Assembly (NCBI GenBank): GCA_934155265.1
Contig: CAKPGU010000003.1
Coordinates: forward strand, 62,001-126,000
Origin: an uncultured Clostridia bacterium
GTDB lineage: Bacteria; Bacillota; Clostridia; TANB77; CAG-508
Direction of reading: 5' to 3'
Length of the DNA stretch: 64,000 nt
The position numbers and the translations under genes were made by a program. Of the stretch, positions 7,332 to 15,721 are shown in pieces (the stretch's first letter is position 1; every line of letters begins with the position of its first letter). The notes beneath the pieces are model-generated. The model saw only the letters and a list, made by a program, of their open reading frames with translations, was not told the DNA's origin and ran no database searches.

Positions 7332-7997
7332 GTGTTAAATAATACAAACAGAATAAAAGAAATATACAAAGAAATAGAAAAAAAAATATTTTATGCAGTG
7401 CCTGGAAAGTGGGATGAATTATATCTTTATGCATCAATAATAGATAGGTTTGGAAAAATTCAAACTGGAGAGATGTACTTTTATTTTATGCCAAAAGGTA
7501 TTTTTAAAAGAAAATTCATAAATGTATATGAAGTCCCAACCAAATACAATATTGAAGAAAAAGAATATATGAAATTGGTTGAATTAATATATGATGAAAT
7601 AAAATTGCTTAGAGATGAATTTGCAAGAACAAAGCAAAAAGTATGGTCCAATATAACAATATCAATAAAAAATAGTAGATTTAAAATTGAATATAACTAT
7701 GATAATATATATGGAGGCGAGGAAGCATATTATAATCATCATATATATTGGAGAAATAAATATTTAAATATTGAACCACATAGTAAAAAAGAAAAAAAGG
7801 CATTAGAAGAATATTTAGCTAATAGACAAATTAGCAGAAAAAAAGACGAAGAATATGATGCTGGAATTTACCAAAAAAGACAAACAAATATAATAACATA
7901 TGAAACAACAGATTTTAAAGAAACACAAAAAGTAGGATATAAAGCCACAAATCAAGAAATTCAAAAAGTAAAAAATCAAATATTATGTAATAAATGA
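7332..7997 (+). CDS. YezG/DUF600-type immunity protein, orphan
   Basis: About 221 residues. I prefer GTG 7332, 9 bases after AAAGGG, over GTG 7323, which touches it. The N-terminal 130 residues follow the pattern of the YezG (DUF600) antitoxin family: IYKEIEKKI, PGKWDELYLYA, MYFYFMP, then IKLLRDEFARTKQKVW, NITISIK and FKIEYNYDNI. These proteins neutralise polymorphic LXG-type nuclease toxins. No toxin gene is nearby; the gene is wedged between gpmI and an iron-sulfur scaffold gene. The last 70 residues (charged, Lys/Gln-rich) extend beyond the usual family length. Family assignment is by pattern memory. Confidence 0.6.
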   Translation: MLNNTNRIKEIYKEIEKKIFYAVPGKWDELYLYASIIDRFGKIQTGEMYFYFMPKGIFKRKFINVYEVPTKYNIEEKEYMKLVELIYDEIKLLRDEFARTKQKVWSNITISIKNSRFKIEYNYDNIYGGEEAYYNHHIYWRNKYLNIEPHSKKEKKALEEYLANRQISRKKDEEYDAGIYQKRQTNIITYETTDFKETQKVGYKATNQEIQKVKNQILCNK

Positions 7998-8011
7998 AGG
8001 GAGCAATAAAA

Positions 8012-8704
8012 ATGATTTATTCAAAAGAATTAGAAAATATGTGCTGTGTTGCAAAAGGAGTAGACCATGGACCAGCACCAATTCCAGAAGAAGGAAAATG
8101 GGTAAAAGCAAAAGATATAAAAGATATATCAGGATTAACACATGGTATTGGATGGTGTGCACCACAACAAGGAGCATGTAAATTAACATTAAATGTAAAA
8201 GATGGAATAATCCAAGAAGCATTAATTGAAACAATAGGATGTTCAGGAATGACACATTCAGCTGCAATGGCAGGAGAAATTTTAACAGGAAAAACAATAT
8301 TAGAAGCATTAAACACAGATTTAGTATGTGATGCTATAAATACTGCTATGAGAGAATTATTCTTACAAATAGTATATGGTAGAACTCAAACAGCTTTTTC
8401 TGAAGGTGGTCTTCCAGTAGGAGCAGGGCTTGAAGATTTAGGAAAAGGACATACATCACAAGTAGGAACAATTTATTCAAGTTCTTTAAAAGGACCAAGA
8501 TATTTACAATTAACAGAAGGTTATATTGTTGAATTAGGTTTAGATAAAGATGATCAAATAATTGGTTATAAATATGTTCATATGGGAAAAATGATGGACA
8601 ATATCAAAAAAGGAATTGATCCAATGGAAGCAATTGAAAAAGCTTCAGGTACATATGGAAGATTTGATGAAGCAGTTAAGAAGATTGATCCACGTGAAGA
8701 ATAA
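8012..8704 (+). CDS. NifU-like iron-sulfur scaffold protein (GGGtGRT partner)
   Basis: 230 residues from ATG 8012 (site GAAGGGAG). The fold pattern is NifU/IscU-like: VDHGPAPIPEEG, the GIGWCAPQQGACKL stretch, and ETIGCSGMTHSAAMAGE followed by LTGK. Cysteines are C-C near residues 11-12, two in the WCAPQQGAC segment and one in IGCSG. The third canonical NifU cysteine is not evident, so this is a divergent scaffold. Genes of this type usually stand directly before the GGGtGRT protein gene, as here, and the two are expected to act together in metal-cluster handling. The pair has no established function that I know of. Confidence 0.8.
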   Translation: MIYSKELENMCCVAKGVDHGPAPIPEEGKWVKAKDIKDISGLTHGIGWCAPQQGACKLTLNVKDGIIQEALIETIGCSGMTHSAAMAGEILTGKTILEALNTDLVCDAINTAMRELFLQIVYGRTQTAFSEGGLPVGAGLEDLGKGHTSQVGTIYSSSLKGPRYLQLTEGYIVELGLDKDDQIIGYKYVHMGKMMDNIKKGIDPMEAIEKASGTYGRFDEAVKKIDPREE

Positions 8705-8828
8705 AATCGATTAAAATCAGTAATCTGCACATTTTTATAAATATATTCAAACTTCGACGTACGAACGTACGACTTCAGCTTGACTATCTTTATAAAAAAG
8801 CACATCTTACTAATTTTAATCAATTTTA
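8703..8828. repeat. 126-bp intergenic inverted repeat A
   Basis: Arms of about 40 bp (8703-8742 and 8789-8828) match in roughly 33 of 39 positions, with a small central palindrome (CGTACGAACGTACG). It begins at the stop codon of the scaffold gene and ends before the leader of the GGGtGRT gene. It has no T run and no open frame. It could be a MITE-like insertion or a structured RNA. Confidence 0.65.
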
Positions 8829-8898
8829 AAAATTAAATAAGAGGCAAAAAACGGGAAATATGTTCCCTTACAATAGTAGTAAAATAGGAGGAATAAAA

Positions 8899-9900
8899 AT
8901 GGCAGTAACATTTGAAAGTTATGAAAGAAGAATAGATCAAATAAAACCAGTAATGGAAAAATACGGAATAAAAGATTTTGAAGATGCATTGAAAATATGT
9001 ACAGATAAAGGATTCAATCCATATGAAATAGTAAAAGGTGTACAACCAATATGTTTTGAAAATGCGGCTTGGGCATACACATTAGGTGCAGCAATAGCAA
9101 TAAAAAAAGGATGTACAAAAGCATCAGATGCAGCAAAAGCAATTGGAGAAGGATTACAAGCATTTTGTATTCCAGGTTCTGTTGCAGATGACAGAAAAGT
9201 AGGATTAGGACATGGAAATTTAGCATCAATGCTATTATCAGAAGATACAAAATGTTTTGCATTTTTAGCAGGACATGAAAGCTTTGCAGCTGCAGAAGGA
9301 GCTATTGGTATAGCAAAATCTGCAAACAAAGTTAGAAAAGAACCATTAAGAGTAATTTTAAATGGTTTAGGAAAAGATGCAGCACAAGTAATATCAAGAA
9401 TAAACGGATTTACATATGTAAAAACAGATTTTGACTTCTTTACAGGAAAAGTAAATGTAGTAGAAGAAATCAAATATTCAGATGGTGAAAGAAGCCAAGT
9501 AAGATGTTATGGAGCAAATGATGTTAGAGAAGGTGTTGCAATCATGTGGATGGAAGATGTTGATGTATCTATTACAGGAAACTCAACAAATCCAACAAGA
9601 TTCCAACATCCAGTTGCAGGTACATATAAGAAAGAAAGATTAGAAGCAGGAAAGAAATACTTCTCAGTTGCTTCAGGTGGAGGAACAGGAAGAACACTTC
9701 ATCCAGATAATATGGCTGCTGGACCAGCTTCATATGGTATGACAGATACTATGGGAAGAATGCATTCAGATGCACAATTTGCAGGTTCATCTTCAGTACC
9801 AGCACACGTAGAAATGATGGGATTAATAGGTATGGGTAACAACCCAATGGTTGGTGCATCAGTTGCTGTAGCTGTTGCAGTTGAAGAAGCTATGAAATAA
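8899..9900 (+). CDS. GGGtGRT protein
   Basis: 333 residues from ATG 8899 behind AGGAGGA; the in-frame ATG at 8860 has no ribosome binding site. The family is named after a conserved glycine motif, seen here as SGGGTGRTLHPDNM. Other features are GHGNLASMLLSED, FLAGHESFAAAEGAIG and a C-terminal alternating Gly/Met region (MMGLIGMGNNPMVGA). There is no signal peptide or membrane segment. It is found next to a NifU-like scaffold gene, here 195 bp upstream with an inverted repeat between them. Biochemical function is unknown; a role in iron-sulfur or other metal-cluster work is inferred only from the partner. A terminator follows. Confidence 0.85.
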   Translation: MAVTFESYERRIDQIKPVMEKYGIKDFEDALKICTDKGFNPYEIVKGVQPICFENAAWAYTLGAAIAIKKGCTKASDAAKAIGEGLQAFCIPGSVADDRKVGLGHGNLASMLLSEDTKCFAFLAGHESFAAAEGAIGIAKSANKVRKEPLRVILNGLGKDAAQVISRINGFTYVKTDFDFFTGKVNVVEEIKYSDGERSQVRCYGANDVREGVAIMWMEDVDVSITGNSTNPTRFQHPVAGTYKKERLEAGKKYFSVASGGGTGRTLHPDNMAAGPASYGMTDTMGRMHSDAQFAGSSSVPAHVEMMGLIGMGNNPMVGASVAVAVAVEEAMK

Positions 9901-9914
9901 TTTATTGTAGAAAG

Positions 9915-9941
9915 TGGAAGACTATAACTCTTCCATTTTTC
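9915..9941 (+). terminator. terminator after the GGGtGRT gene
   Basis: A perfect 7-bp stem (TGGAAGA with TCTTCCA) and a T run at 9936-9940. Confidence 0.8.
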
Positions 9942-10029
9942 TTATTTGTTCGTCAAAAAGTTATTTTTATTATGATTACATTTTTTAATATTGATACATA
10001 CTATAAAAAATAGAAAGGAATGAATTATT

Positions 10030-11337
10030 ATGGAAAATTATTTAGGAATTGAAAGCATAAGAGCTTTAGAAGTATTAGACTCAAGAGGAAATCCAACTGT
10101 ACAAGTAATTGCAGAATTATATGATGGTTCATGTGGAGTTGCAATGGTGCCATCAGGAGCTTCAACAGGGGCATTTGAAGCAGTAGAATTAAGAGATGGA
10201 GATTCATCAAGATATATGGGAAAAGGTGTATTAAAAGCTGTTGAAAATGTAAATACAATAATAGCTCCAGAATTAGAAGGAATGAATGCATATAATCAAC
10301 CATTAATAGATAAAACATTAATTGAATTAGATGGAACAGAAAATAAAGGAAAATTAGGAGCTAATGCCACACTAGGAGTATCTTTAGCAGTTGCAAGAGC
10401 AGCAGCTGAATCTTTAGGAATGGAATTATATAAATATATTGGTGGAGTTAATGCAAAAACAATGCCAGTTCCAATGATGAACATAATGAATGGTGGAAAA
10501 CATGCTGATTCAACATTAAGTGTACAGGAATTTATGATTATGCCAGTTGGAGCAAAATCATTCAAAGAATGTTTGCGTATGTGTGCTGAAATTTATCATA
10601 CATTAAAGAAAGTATTAAAAGCTCAAGGATTAGGAACAGGTGTTGGAGATGAAGGTGGATTTGCACCAAATGTTAAAGACGAAGATGAAGCTCTTCAATT
10701 AATTGTAGAAGCAATAAAAGAAGCTGGATATAAACCAGGAGAAGAAGTTTGCTTAGCATTAGACTTAGCAGCTACAGAAATGTATGATGAAGCTAAGAAA
10801 ATAGGAAAAGAAGGATGTTATCATTTCTGGAAAATTAATGAAACAAAAACATGTGATGAAATGATAGACTTTATAGCTGATTTATGTGAAAGATATCCAA
10901 TAATCTCAGTAGAAGATGGATTAGCAGAAGAAGATTGGGATGGATGGAAAAAACTAACAGATAGATTAGGAGAAAAAGTTCAATTAGTTGGTGATGATTT
11001 ATTTGTAACAAATATTAAGAGATTACAAAAAGGATTAGATTTAGGAGTTACAAATAGTATACTTATTAAATTAAACCAAATTGGAACATTAACAGAAACA
11101 TTAGATGCTATAGAATTAGCAAAGAAAAATGGATATACAGCTGTTGTATCACATAGAAGTGGTGAAACAGAAGATACAACATTAGCAGATGTTGCAGTAG
11201 CTACAAATGCTGGTCAAATTAAAACAGGTGCACCTTGTAGAACTGATAGAGTTGCAAAATATAACAGATTACTAAATATCGAAAATGAGTTAGGAGATAT
11301 TGCAATATATCCTGGAAGAAAAGGACTTAATAAATAA
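10030..11337 (+). CDS. eno: enolase
   Basis: Dehydrates 2-phosphoglycerate to phosphoenolpyruvate; Mg-dependent, usually an octamer in Gram-positives. The product is 435 residues, slightly longer than average at the C-terminus. It has the N-terminal ARALEVLDSRGNPT-like segment (here IRALEVLDSRGNPT), VPSGASTGAFEAVELRDGD, the catalytic GVGDEGGFAPNV, the metal ligand region VGDDLFVTN, and the signature LIKLNQIGTLTETLDAI followed by SHRSGETEDT. ATG 10030 follows GAAAGGA. It closes the glycolytic region, transcribed after a terminator and followed by a large structured repeat. Confidence 0.98.
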   Translation: MENYLGIESIRALEVLDSRGNPTVQVIAELYDGSCGVAMVPSGASTGAFEAVELRDGDSSRYMGKGVLKAVENVNTIIAPELEGMNAYNQPLIDKTLIELDGTENKGKLGANATLGVSLAVARAAAESLGMELYKYIGGVNAKTMPVPMMNIMNGGKHADSTLSVQEFMIMPVGAKSFKECLRMCAEIYHTLKKVLKAQGLGTGVGDEGGFAPNVKDEDEALQLIVEAIKEAGYKPGEEVCLALDLAATEMYDEAKKIGKEGCYHFWKINETKTCDEMIDFIADLCERYPIISVEDGLAEEDWDGWKKLTDRLGEKVQLVGDDLFVTNIKRLQKGLDLGVTNSILIKLNQIGTLTETLDAIELAKKNGYTAVVSHRSGETEDTTLADVAVATNAGQIKTGAPCRTDRVAKYNRLLNIENELGDIAIYPGRKGLNK

Positions 11338-11374
11338 TTACTCAATATAGATTTTAGTATCTAATTGTATAACA

Positions 11375-11485
11375 TAATCAAAAAATATCATTTTGCCGTT
11401 TAACTGCGGACACTCCGCTATTTTAAATTTGTTGAAAAACAAATTTAAAACACCTTGTTAAACTTAAAATGATATTTTTTGATTA
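11375..11485. repeat. structured inverted repeat B with two inner hairpins
   Basis: The outer arms (11375-11404 and 11457-11485) are nearly identical in reverse complement. Inside lie two perfect hairpins, GCGGA-CAC-TCCGC at 11406-11418 and a 13-bp stem at 11421-11450. Folded, this gives a three-way junction of about 110 nt downstream of eno. It has no coding potential and no T tract. Confidence 0.7.
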
Positions 11486-11503
11486 AATTAATATAAAGAA
11501 TGT

Positions 11504-11535
11504 AAAAAGTACAGGAAAAAACTTGTACTTTTTTG
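11504..11535 (+). terminator. terminator before the rhamnose operon
   Basis: A 10-bp stem (11504-11513 with 11524-11533) ending in a T run. Its 3' arm also contains the -35 box of the rml promoter. Confidence 0.75.
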
Positions 11536-11551
11536 TATTTAATGATATGAT
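11523..11551 (+). promoter_or_regulatory. promoter of the rml operon
   Basis: TTGTAC (11523-11528), 17 bases, TATGAT (11546-11551). The -35 box lies in the 3' arm of the preceding terminator hairpin. Confidence 0.6.
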
Positions 11552-11587
11552 AGACACGAAAAAACTAAAATGGAAAGGAAGATAAGA

Positions 11588-12460
11588 ATGAAAATTTTAG
11601 TAACAGGCGCAAATGGAATGTTAGCAAAAGAAGTAAAGGAAAAATTTGAAAAAGGAAATGAAGTAATAGCAACAGATGTTGCAGAATTAGACATAACTGA
11701 TGAAAAAGCAGTAATGGATTATATAATGAATGTAAAACCAGAATATATAATAAACTGTGCTGCATATACGGCTGTAGACAAAGCTGAGGACAATTATGAA
11801 TTGGCAGATAGAATTAATGGAGATGGACCAACAAATTTAGCAAAAGCTGCAAAAAATGCTGGAGCAAAATTAGTACATATATCAACAGACTATGTATTTG
11901 GAGGAAGCTTAGATATCTCAAAGGATTATAAAGAAGATGATGCAAAAGCTCCAGTAACAGCATATGGAAAAACAAAATTACATGGAGAAGAAGGAATTGT
12001 TAAAAATACTGATGAATATTACATATTTAGAACAGCATGGCTATATGGAATTGGAGGAAACAATTTTGTAAAAACAATGACAAAACTTGGTTCTACAAGA
12101 GACGAAATAAATGTAGTATCAGATCAACATGGTAGTCCAACATACGCAAAAGACTTGACAGAAATAATATATCAAGCAATTGAAAAGAAAATACCATATG
12201 GAATATATAATGCAACAAACGAAGGATATACAACATGGTATGAATTCACAAAAGAAATATTAGCTGAGCAAGGAATAAACTGCAAAGTTAATCCAGTAAC
12301 AACAGATGAATATATAGAAATGATGAAAATAACACAAGCTAAAAGACCATTTAATTCTCAAATGTCAAAAGCAAAACTTGAAGCATGTGGAATCAAAGTT
12401 CCAGAATGGAAAGATGGTTTAAAGAGATATTTAGAAGAGGTGAAGGAAAATGAAGAATAG
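11588..12460 (+). CDS. rmlD: dTDP-4-dehydrorhamnose reductase
   Basis: Last step of dTDP-L-rhamnose synthesis, an NAD(P)H-dependent reduction. The start is ATG 11588 (AAGGAAG upstream); the ATG at 11570 lacks a site. The product is 290 residues. The Rossmann motif is TGANGML, the catalytic pair is in AYGKTKLHGE (YxxxK), and STDYVFGG and RTAWLYGIGGNNFVKTM are typical of the family. It is the first gene of the operon rmlD-A-C-B and overlaps rmlA by 11 bp. Confidence 0.95.
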   Translation: MKILVTGANGMLAKEVKEKFEKGNEVIATDVAELDITDEKAVMDYIMNVKPEYIINCAAYTAVDKAEDNYELADRINGDGPTNLAKAAKNAGAKLVHISTDYVFGGSLDISKDYKEDDAKAPVTAYGKTKLHGEEGIVKNTDEYYIFRTAWLYGIGGNNFVKTMTKLGSTRDEINVVSDQHGSPTYAKDLTEIIYQAIEKKIPYGIYNATNEGYTTWYEFTKEILAEQGINCKVNPVTTDEYIEMMKITQAKRPFNSQMSKAKLEACGIKVPEWKDGLKRYLEEVKENEE

Positions 12461-13340
12461 AAAAGGAATTATTCTAGCAGGAGGAAGTGGAACAAGACTA
12501 TATCCATTAACACTTGCAATATCAAAACAAATTATGCCTGTATATGATAAGCCAATGATATATTATCCATTATCAATATTAATGCAAGCAGACATAAGGG
12601 ACGTATTAATAATAACAACACCAAGAGATGCAGAAACATTTAGAGAATTACTTGGAGATGGAAGTCAATGGGGAATGCATTTTGAATATAAAATTCAAGA
12701 AAAACCAAACGGACTAGCAGAAGCATTTATAATAGGAGAAGACTTTATAGGAGAAGATAATGTTGCTATGATTTTAGGAGACAACATGTTCTATGGAGAA
12801 CATCTTGCTGAAAAATTAAAAGAAGCAAATGAAAGAGAAAATGAAGCAACAATATTTGGATATTATGTAAAAGACCCTAGAAGATATGGAGTTGTCGAAA
12901 TTGACGAGAATGGAAAAGCAATCTCAATAGAAGAAAAACCAGAAGAGCCAAAATCTAATTATGCAGTACCAGGATTATATTTCTATACAAATGAAGTAAT
13001 AGAAATTGCAAAAAATGTAAAACCATCTGCAAGAGGAGAATTAGAGATAACAACAGTAAATGAAGAATATATGAAACGTGGACAACTTAAAGTAGAAAAA
13101 CTAGGAAGAGGAATGACATGGTTTGATACTGGAACGCATGATGCTCTAATAGAAACGGCAAGCTTTGTTCAAACAATTCAAAAAAGACAAGGACTACAAA
13201 TATGTTGTCCTGAAGAAATTGCATTTGACAAAGGTTGGATAACATCTGATGAATTGTCAGAATTATCAAAAAAATACATGAAAACAGATTATGGAAAATA
13301 TCTAAAAGATGTAGCAGATGATGTTTTTGGCGAAGAATAG
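12450..13340 (+). CDS. rmlA: glucose-1-phosphate thymidylyltransferase
   Basis: Makes dTDP-glucose from dTTP and glucose 1-phosphate, the committed and feedback-controlled step of rhamnose synthesis. 296 residues. The nucleotide-binding signature LAGGSGTRLYPLT is at residues 9-21, followed by KQIMPVYDKPMIYYPLS, AMILGDNMFYGE and WFDTGTHDALIE. ATG 12450 follows GAGGTGAAGG, and its first codons overlap the end of rmlD, suggesting translational coupling. Confidence 0.97.
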   Translation: MKNRKGIILAGGSGTRLYPLTLAISKQIMPVYDKPMIYYPLSILMQADIRDVLIITTPRDAETFRELLGDGSQWGMHFEYKIQEKPNGLAEAFIIGEDFIGEDNVAMILGDNMFYGEHLAEKLKEANERENEATIFGYYVKDPRRYGVVEIDENGKAISIEEKPEEPKSNYAVPGLYFYTNEVIEIAKNVKPSARGELEITTVNEEYMKRGQLKVEKLGRGMTWFDTGTHDALIETASFVQTIQKRQGLQICCPEEIAFDKGWITSDELSELSKKYMKTDYGKYLKDVADDVFGEE

Positions 13341-13351
13341 GAGGATAAAAA

Positions 13352-13930
13352 ATGGGAAAATTTAAAAGAATAGATACATCAATAGAAGGAGTATGTATCA
13401 TAGAACCAACAGTATTTGGAGATAACAGAGGATACTTTATGGAAACATATAGTAAAGCTGACTTTGAAGAAATTGGTTTAAATTATGACTTTGTACAAGA
13501 TAATCAATCAAAATCTAAAAAAGGAGTTTTAAGAGGATTACATTTTCAAAAAGAAAATACACAAGCAAAACTTGTAAGATGTATCAAAGGAGAAGTATTT
13601 GATGTCGCTGTTGATTTACGTCCTGGAAGTGAAACATATGGTAAATGGGAAGGGGTTATATTAACAGAAGAAAATAAGAAAATGTTTATGATACCAAAAG
13701 GATTTGCACATGGATTTTTAGTATTATCAGATGAAGCAGAATTTGCATATAAATGTGATGATATATATAATCATGAAGCAGAAGGTGGTTTAAAATTTAA
13801 TGACCCTGATGTAGGAATTCAATGGCCAATGGGAAATCTAAAAATAGATGAATTAATAACATCTGAAAAAGATGGAAAATGGCCAACATTAAAAGAATTA
13901 AAAGAAACAGATTTATTTAAAAATTTGTAA
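13352..13930 (+). CDS. rmlC: dTDP-4-dehydrorhamnose 3,5-epimerase
   Basis: Epimerises the 4-keto-6-deoxy sugar at C3 and C5. 192 residues with the cupin fold of the family: FGDNRGYFMETY near the N-terminus, SKSKKGVLRGLHFQ with the catalytic His, VDLRPGSETYGKW, and MIPKGFAHGFLVLSD. ATG 13352 follows AGGAGG. Third gene of the operon; a 31-bp palindrome separates it from rmlB. Confidence 0.95.
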   Translation: MGKFKRIDTSIEGVCIIEPTVFGDNRGYFMETYSKADFEEIGLNYDFVQDNQSKSKKGVLRGLHFQKENTQAKLVRCIKGEVFDVAVDLRPGSETYGKWEGVILTEENKKMFMIPKGFAHGFLVLSDEAEFAYKCDDIYNHEAEGGLKFNDPDVGIQWPMGNLKIDELITSEKDGKWPTLKELKETDLFKNL

Positions 13931-13941
13931 AAATGACAAAA

Positions 13942-13972
13942 GGGACATTTTGTACCCGGTACATTTTGTCCC
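13942..13972. repeat. 31-bp GGG...CCC palindrome, copy 2
   Basis: The same length and centre (GTACCCGGTAC) as the copy at 2990-3020, with ends GGGACA and TGTCCC, lying between rmlC and rmlB. The flanking bases before the rmlB ribosome binding site are unaffected. Confidence 0.65.
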
Positions 13973-13994
13973 AAAATGAAAAGGAGAAATAAAA

Positions 13995-14960
13995 ATGAAA
14001 AATGTATTAGTAACAGGAGCAGCAGGATTTATAGGAGCAAACTTTGCAGAATATTTTGTAAATAAACATCCTGATTATAATGTAATAGTAGTAGATAAGT
14101 TAACATATGCTGGAAACTTAGCAAATTTAGATAAAGTAAAAGATAAAATTACATTTATACAAGCAGATATATGTGATTTTGAAAAAATGCAAGAAATATT
14201 TGAAAAATATGAAATAAATGGCATAATTCACTTTGCAGCTGAATCACACGTAGATAATAGTATAAAAAATCCATTTATATTTACACATACGAATGTAATT
14301 GGAACACATACATTATTAGAAGCAGCAAAAAGAGCATGGGGAGAAGGTTCAGAAAATAAATTTGTACATATTTCAACTGATGAAGTATATGGAGCTTTAG
14401 GCGAGAATGGATATTTTACAGAAACATCACCAATCCAACCAAGTAGCCCATATTCATCATCAAAAGCAAGTTCTGATTTGATAGCATTAGCATATCATAC
14501 AACTTATAAGATGAATGTAACAGTAACAAACTGTTCAAATAATTATGGACCATATCAACATAATGAAAAATTAATACCACATATGATTAAATTAGCTTTA
14601 AATGACGAAAAATTACCTGTATATGGTGAAGGAAAAAATATAAGAGATTGGTTATATGTAGAAGATCATTGTAAAGCAATTGATTTAGTATTCCACAATG
14701 GTAGAGCAGGAGAAAGATATAATATAGGTGGACACAATGAAAAAAGAAATATTGAAATTGTAAAACTTATATTACAAAGATTAGGAAAATCTGAAGACTT
14801 GATTGAACATGTTACAGACAGAAAAGGTCATGATTACAGATATGCAATTGACCCAACAAAAATAAAAACAGAATTAGGATGGGAACCTGAAACAAAATTC
14901 GAAGATGGAATTGTAAAAACAATTGATTGGTATTTAGCAAATCCAGATTGGTTAAAATAG
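13995..14960 (+). CDS. rmlB: dTDP-glucose 4,6-dehydratase
   Basis: NAD-dependent conversion of dTDP-glucose to the 4-keto-6-deoxy intermediate. 321 residues, an extended short-chain dehydrogenase: TGAAGFIGANFAEYF, the family motif HISTDEVYGAL, and the catalytic SPYSSSKASSD (YxxxK with S in place of the usual A). NCSNNYGPYQHNEKLIPHM and RDWLYVEDHCKAID are diagnostic. ATG 13995 follows AAGGAGA. Together with rmlA, C and D this completes dTDP-L-rhamnose synthesis, so the cell envelope probably carries rhamnose. No glycosyltransferase is adjacent. Confidence 0.97.
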   Translation: MKNVLVTGAAGFIGANFAEYFVNKHPDYNVIVVDKLTYAGNLANLDKVKDKITFIQADICDFEKMQEIFEKYEINGIIHFAAESHVDNSIKNPFIFTHTNVIGTHTLLEAAKRAWGEGSENKFVHISTDEVYGALGENGYFTETSPIQPSSPYSSSKASSDLIALAYHTTYKMNVTVTNCSNNYGPYQHNEKLIPHMIKLALNDEKLPVYGEGKNIRDWLYVEDHCKAIDLVFHNGRAGERYNIGGHNEKRNIEIVKLILQRLGKSEDLIEHVTDRKGHDYRYAIDPTKIKTELGWEPETKFEDGIVKTIDWYLANPDWLK

Positions 14961-14970
14961 TTTAAAACTG

Positions 14971-14994
14971 GAGGTATAGGATTTTCTATACCTC
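14971..14994 (+). terminator. hairpin after rmlB
   Basis: A perfect 9-bp stem (GAGGTATAG with CTATACCTC). The usual T run is missing, so termination strength is uncertain. Confidence 0.45.
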
Positions 14995-15038
14995 TAAAAT
15001 TATGATAAATTAAGCTGTAAGAAAGGAACTAAAGTAAT

Positions 15039-15623
15039 ATGAAATTAATAGAAAAAATACAGGCAGATTTAAAAGAAATATTATCTGAAAGAAGATATAC
15101 ACATTCAGTTGGTGTAATGGAAATGGCAGGAGAACTTGCTAAAATTTATGGTGTTGATGTAGAAACTGCAAAAATTGCAGGACTTCTTCATGATAATGCG
15201 AAAGAAATGTCTGATGAGGAAATGCTAAAGTATGTGAAAAAAAATAATATTGAAATAAATGAATTTGAAAAACATAATGTTAAAATATTACATGGAAAAG
15301 TAGGCGCAGATATTGCAAAAAAGAAATATGGCATTAGTGAACAGATTCAAAAGGCTATAGAATATCACACAACTACAAATCCTAACATGGATACTCTTGC
15401 TAAGATTGTTTATGTTTCTGATAAAATAGAATTAACTAGAAAATCAGCTTCTTATGATATAGAAAAGGAACGAGAAGTTGCAAAACATGACTTAGATGAG
15501 GCTGTTCTTCTTATTATAAATAATACTACTAAACATTTAATTGATTCTGATAAATTGATTGCTGTAGAAAGTATAGAAACTAGAAATAAGATTATGTTAC
15601 TAAATGCCATAGAGCAACGATAA
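15039..15623 (+). CDS. yqeK: YqeK-type HD-domain phosphohydrolase
   Basis: Predicted symmetrical bis(5'-nucleosyl)-tetraphosphatase, which removes Ap4A. 194 residues with the HD metal-site pattern: RRYTHSVGVMEMA, AGLLHDNAKEM (HD at about residues 50-51), HGKVGAD, AIEYHTTT and VYVSDKIE. In related genomes yqeK lies beside nadD and rsfS, but neither is adjacent here. ATG 15039 follows GAAAGGA. Confidence 0.9.
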   Translation: MKLIEKIQADLKEILSERRYTHSVGVMEMAGELAKIYGVDVETAKIAGLLHDNAKEMSDEEMLKYVKKNNIEINEFEKHNVKILHGKVGADIAKKKYGISEQIQKAIEYHTTTNPNMDTLAKIVYVSDKIELTRKSASYDIEKEREVAKHDLDEAVLLIINNTTKHLIDSDKLIAVESIETRNKIMLLNAIEQR

Positions 15624-15721
15624 AGTAAAAAAAATTAAAAACGATGATATAAAAAATAATTTATGACATATTGCTAAAAAATGAAAAAAGTAATATAATA
15701 GATACATTAAAGGAGAAGAAC

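Noticed and set aside
8743..8788. Restriction-modification or phage attachment site at the CGTACG palindrome
   Set aside because: It is the centre of a longer inverted repeat and no integrase or methylase gene is in the window.
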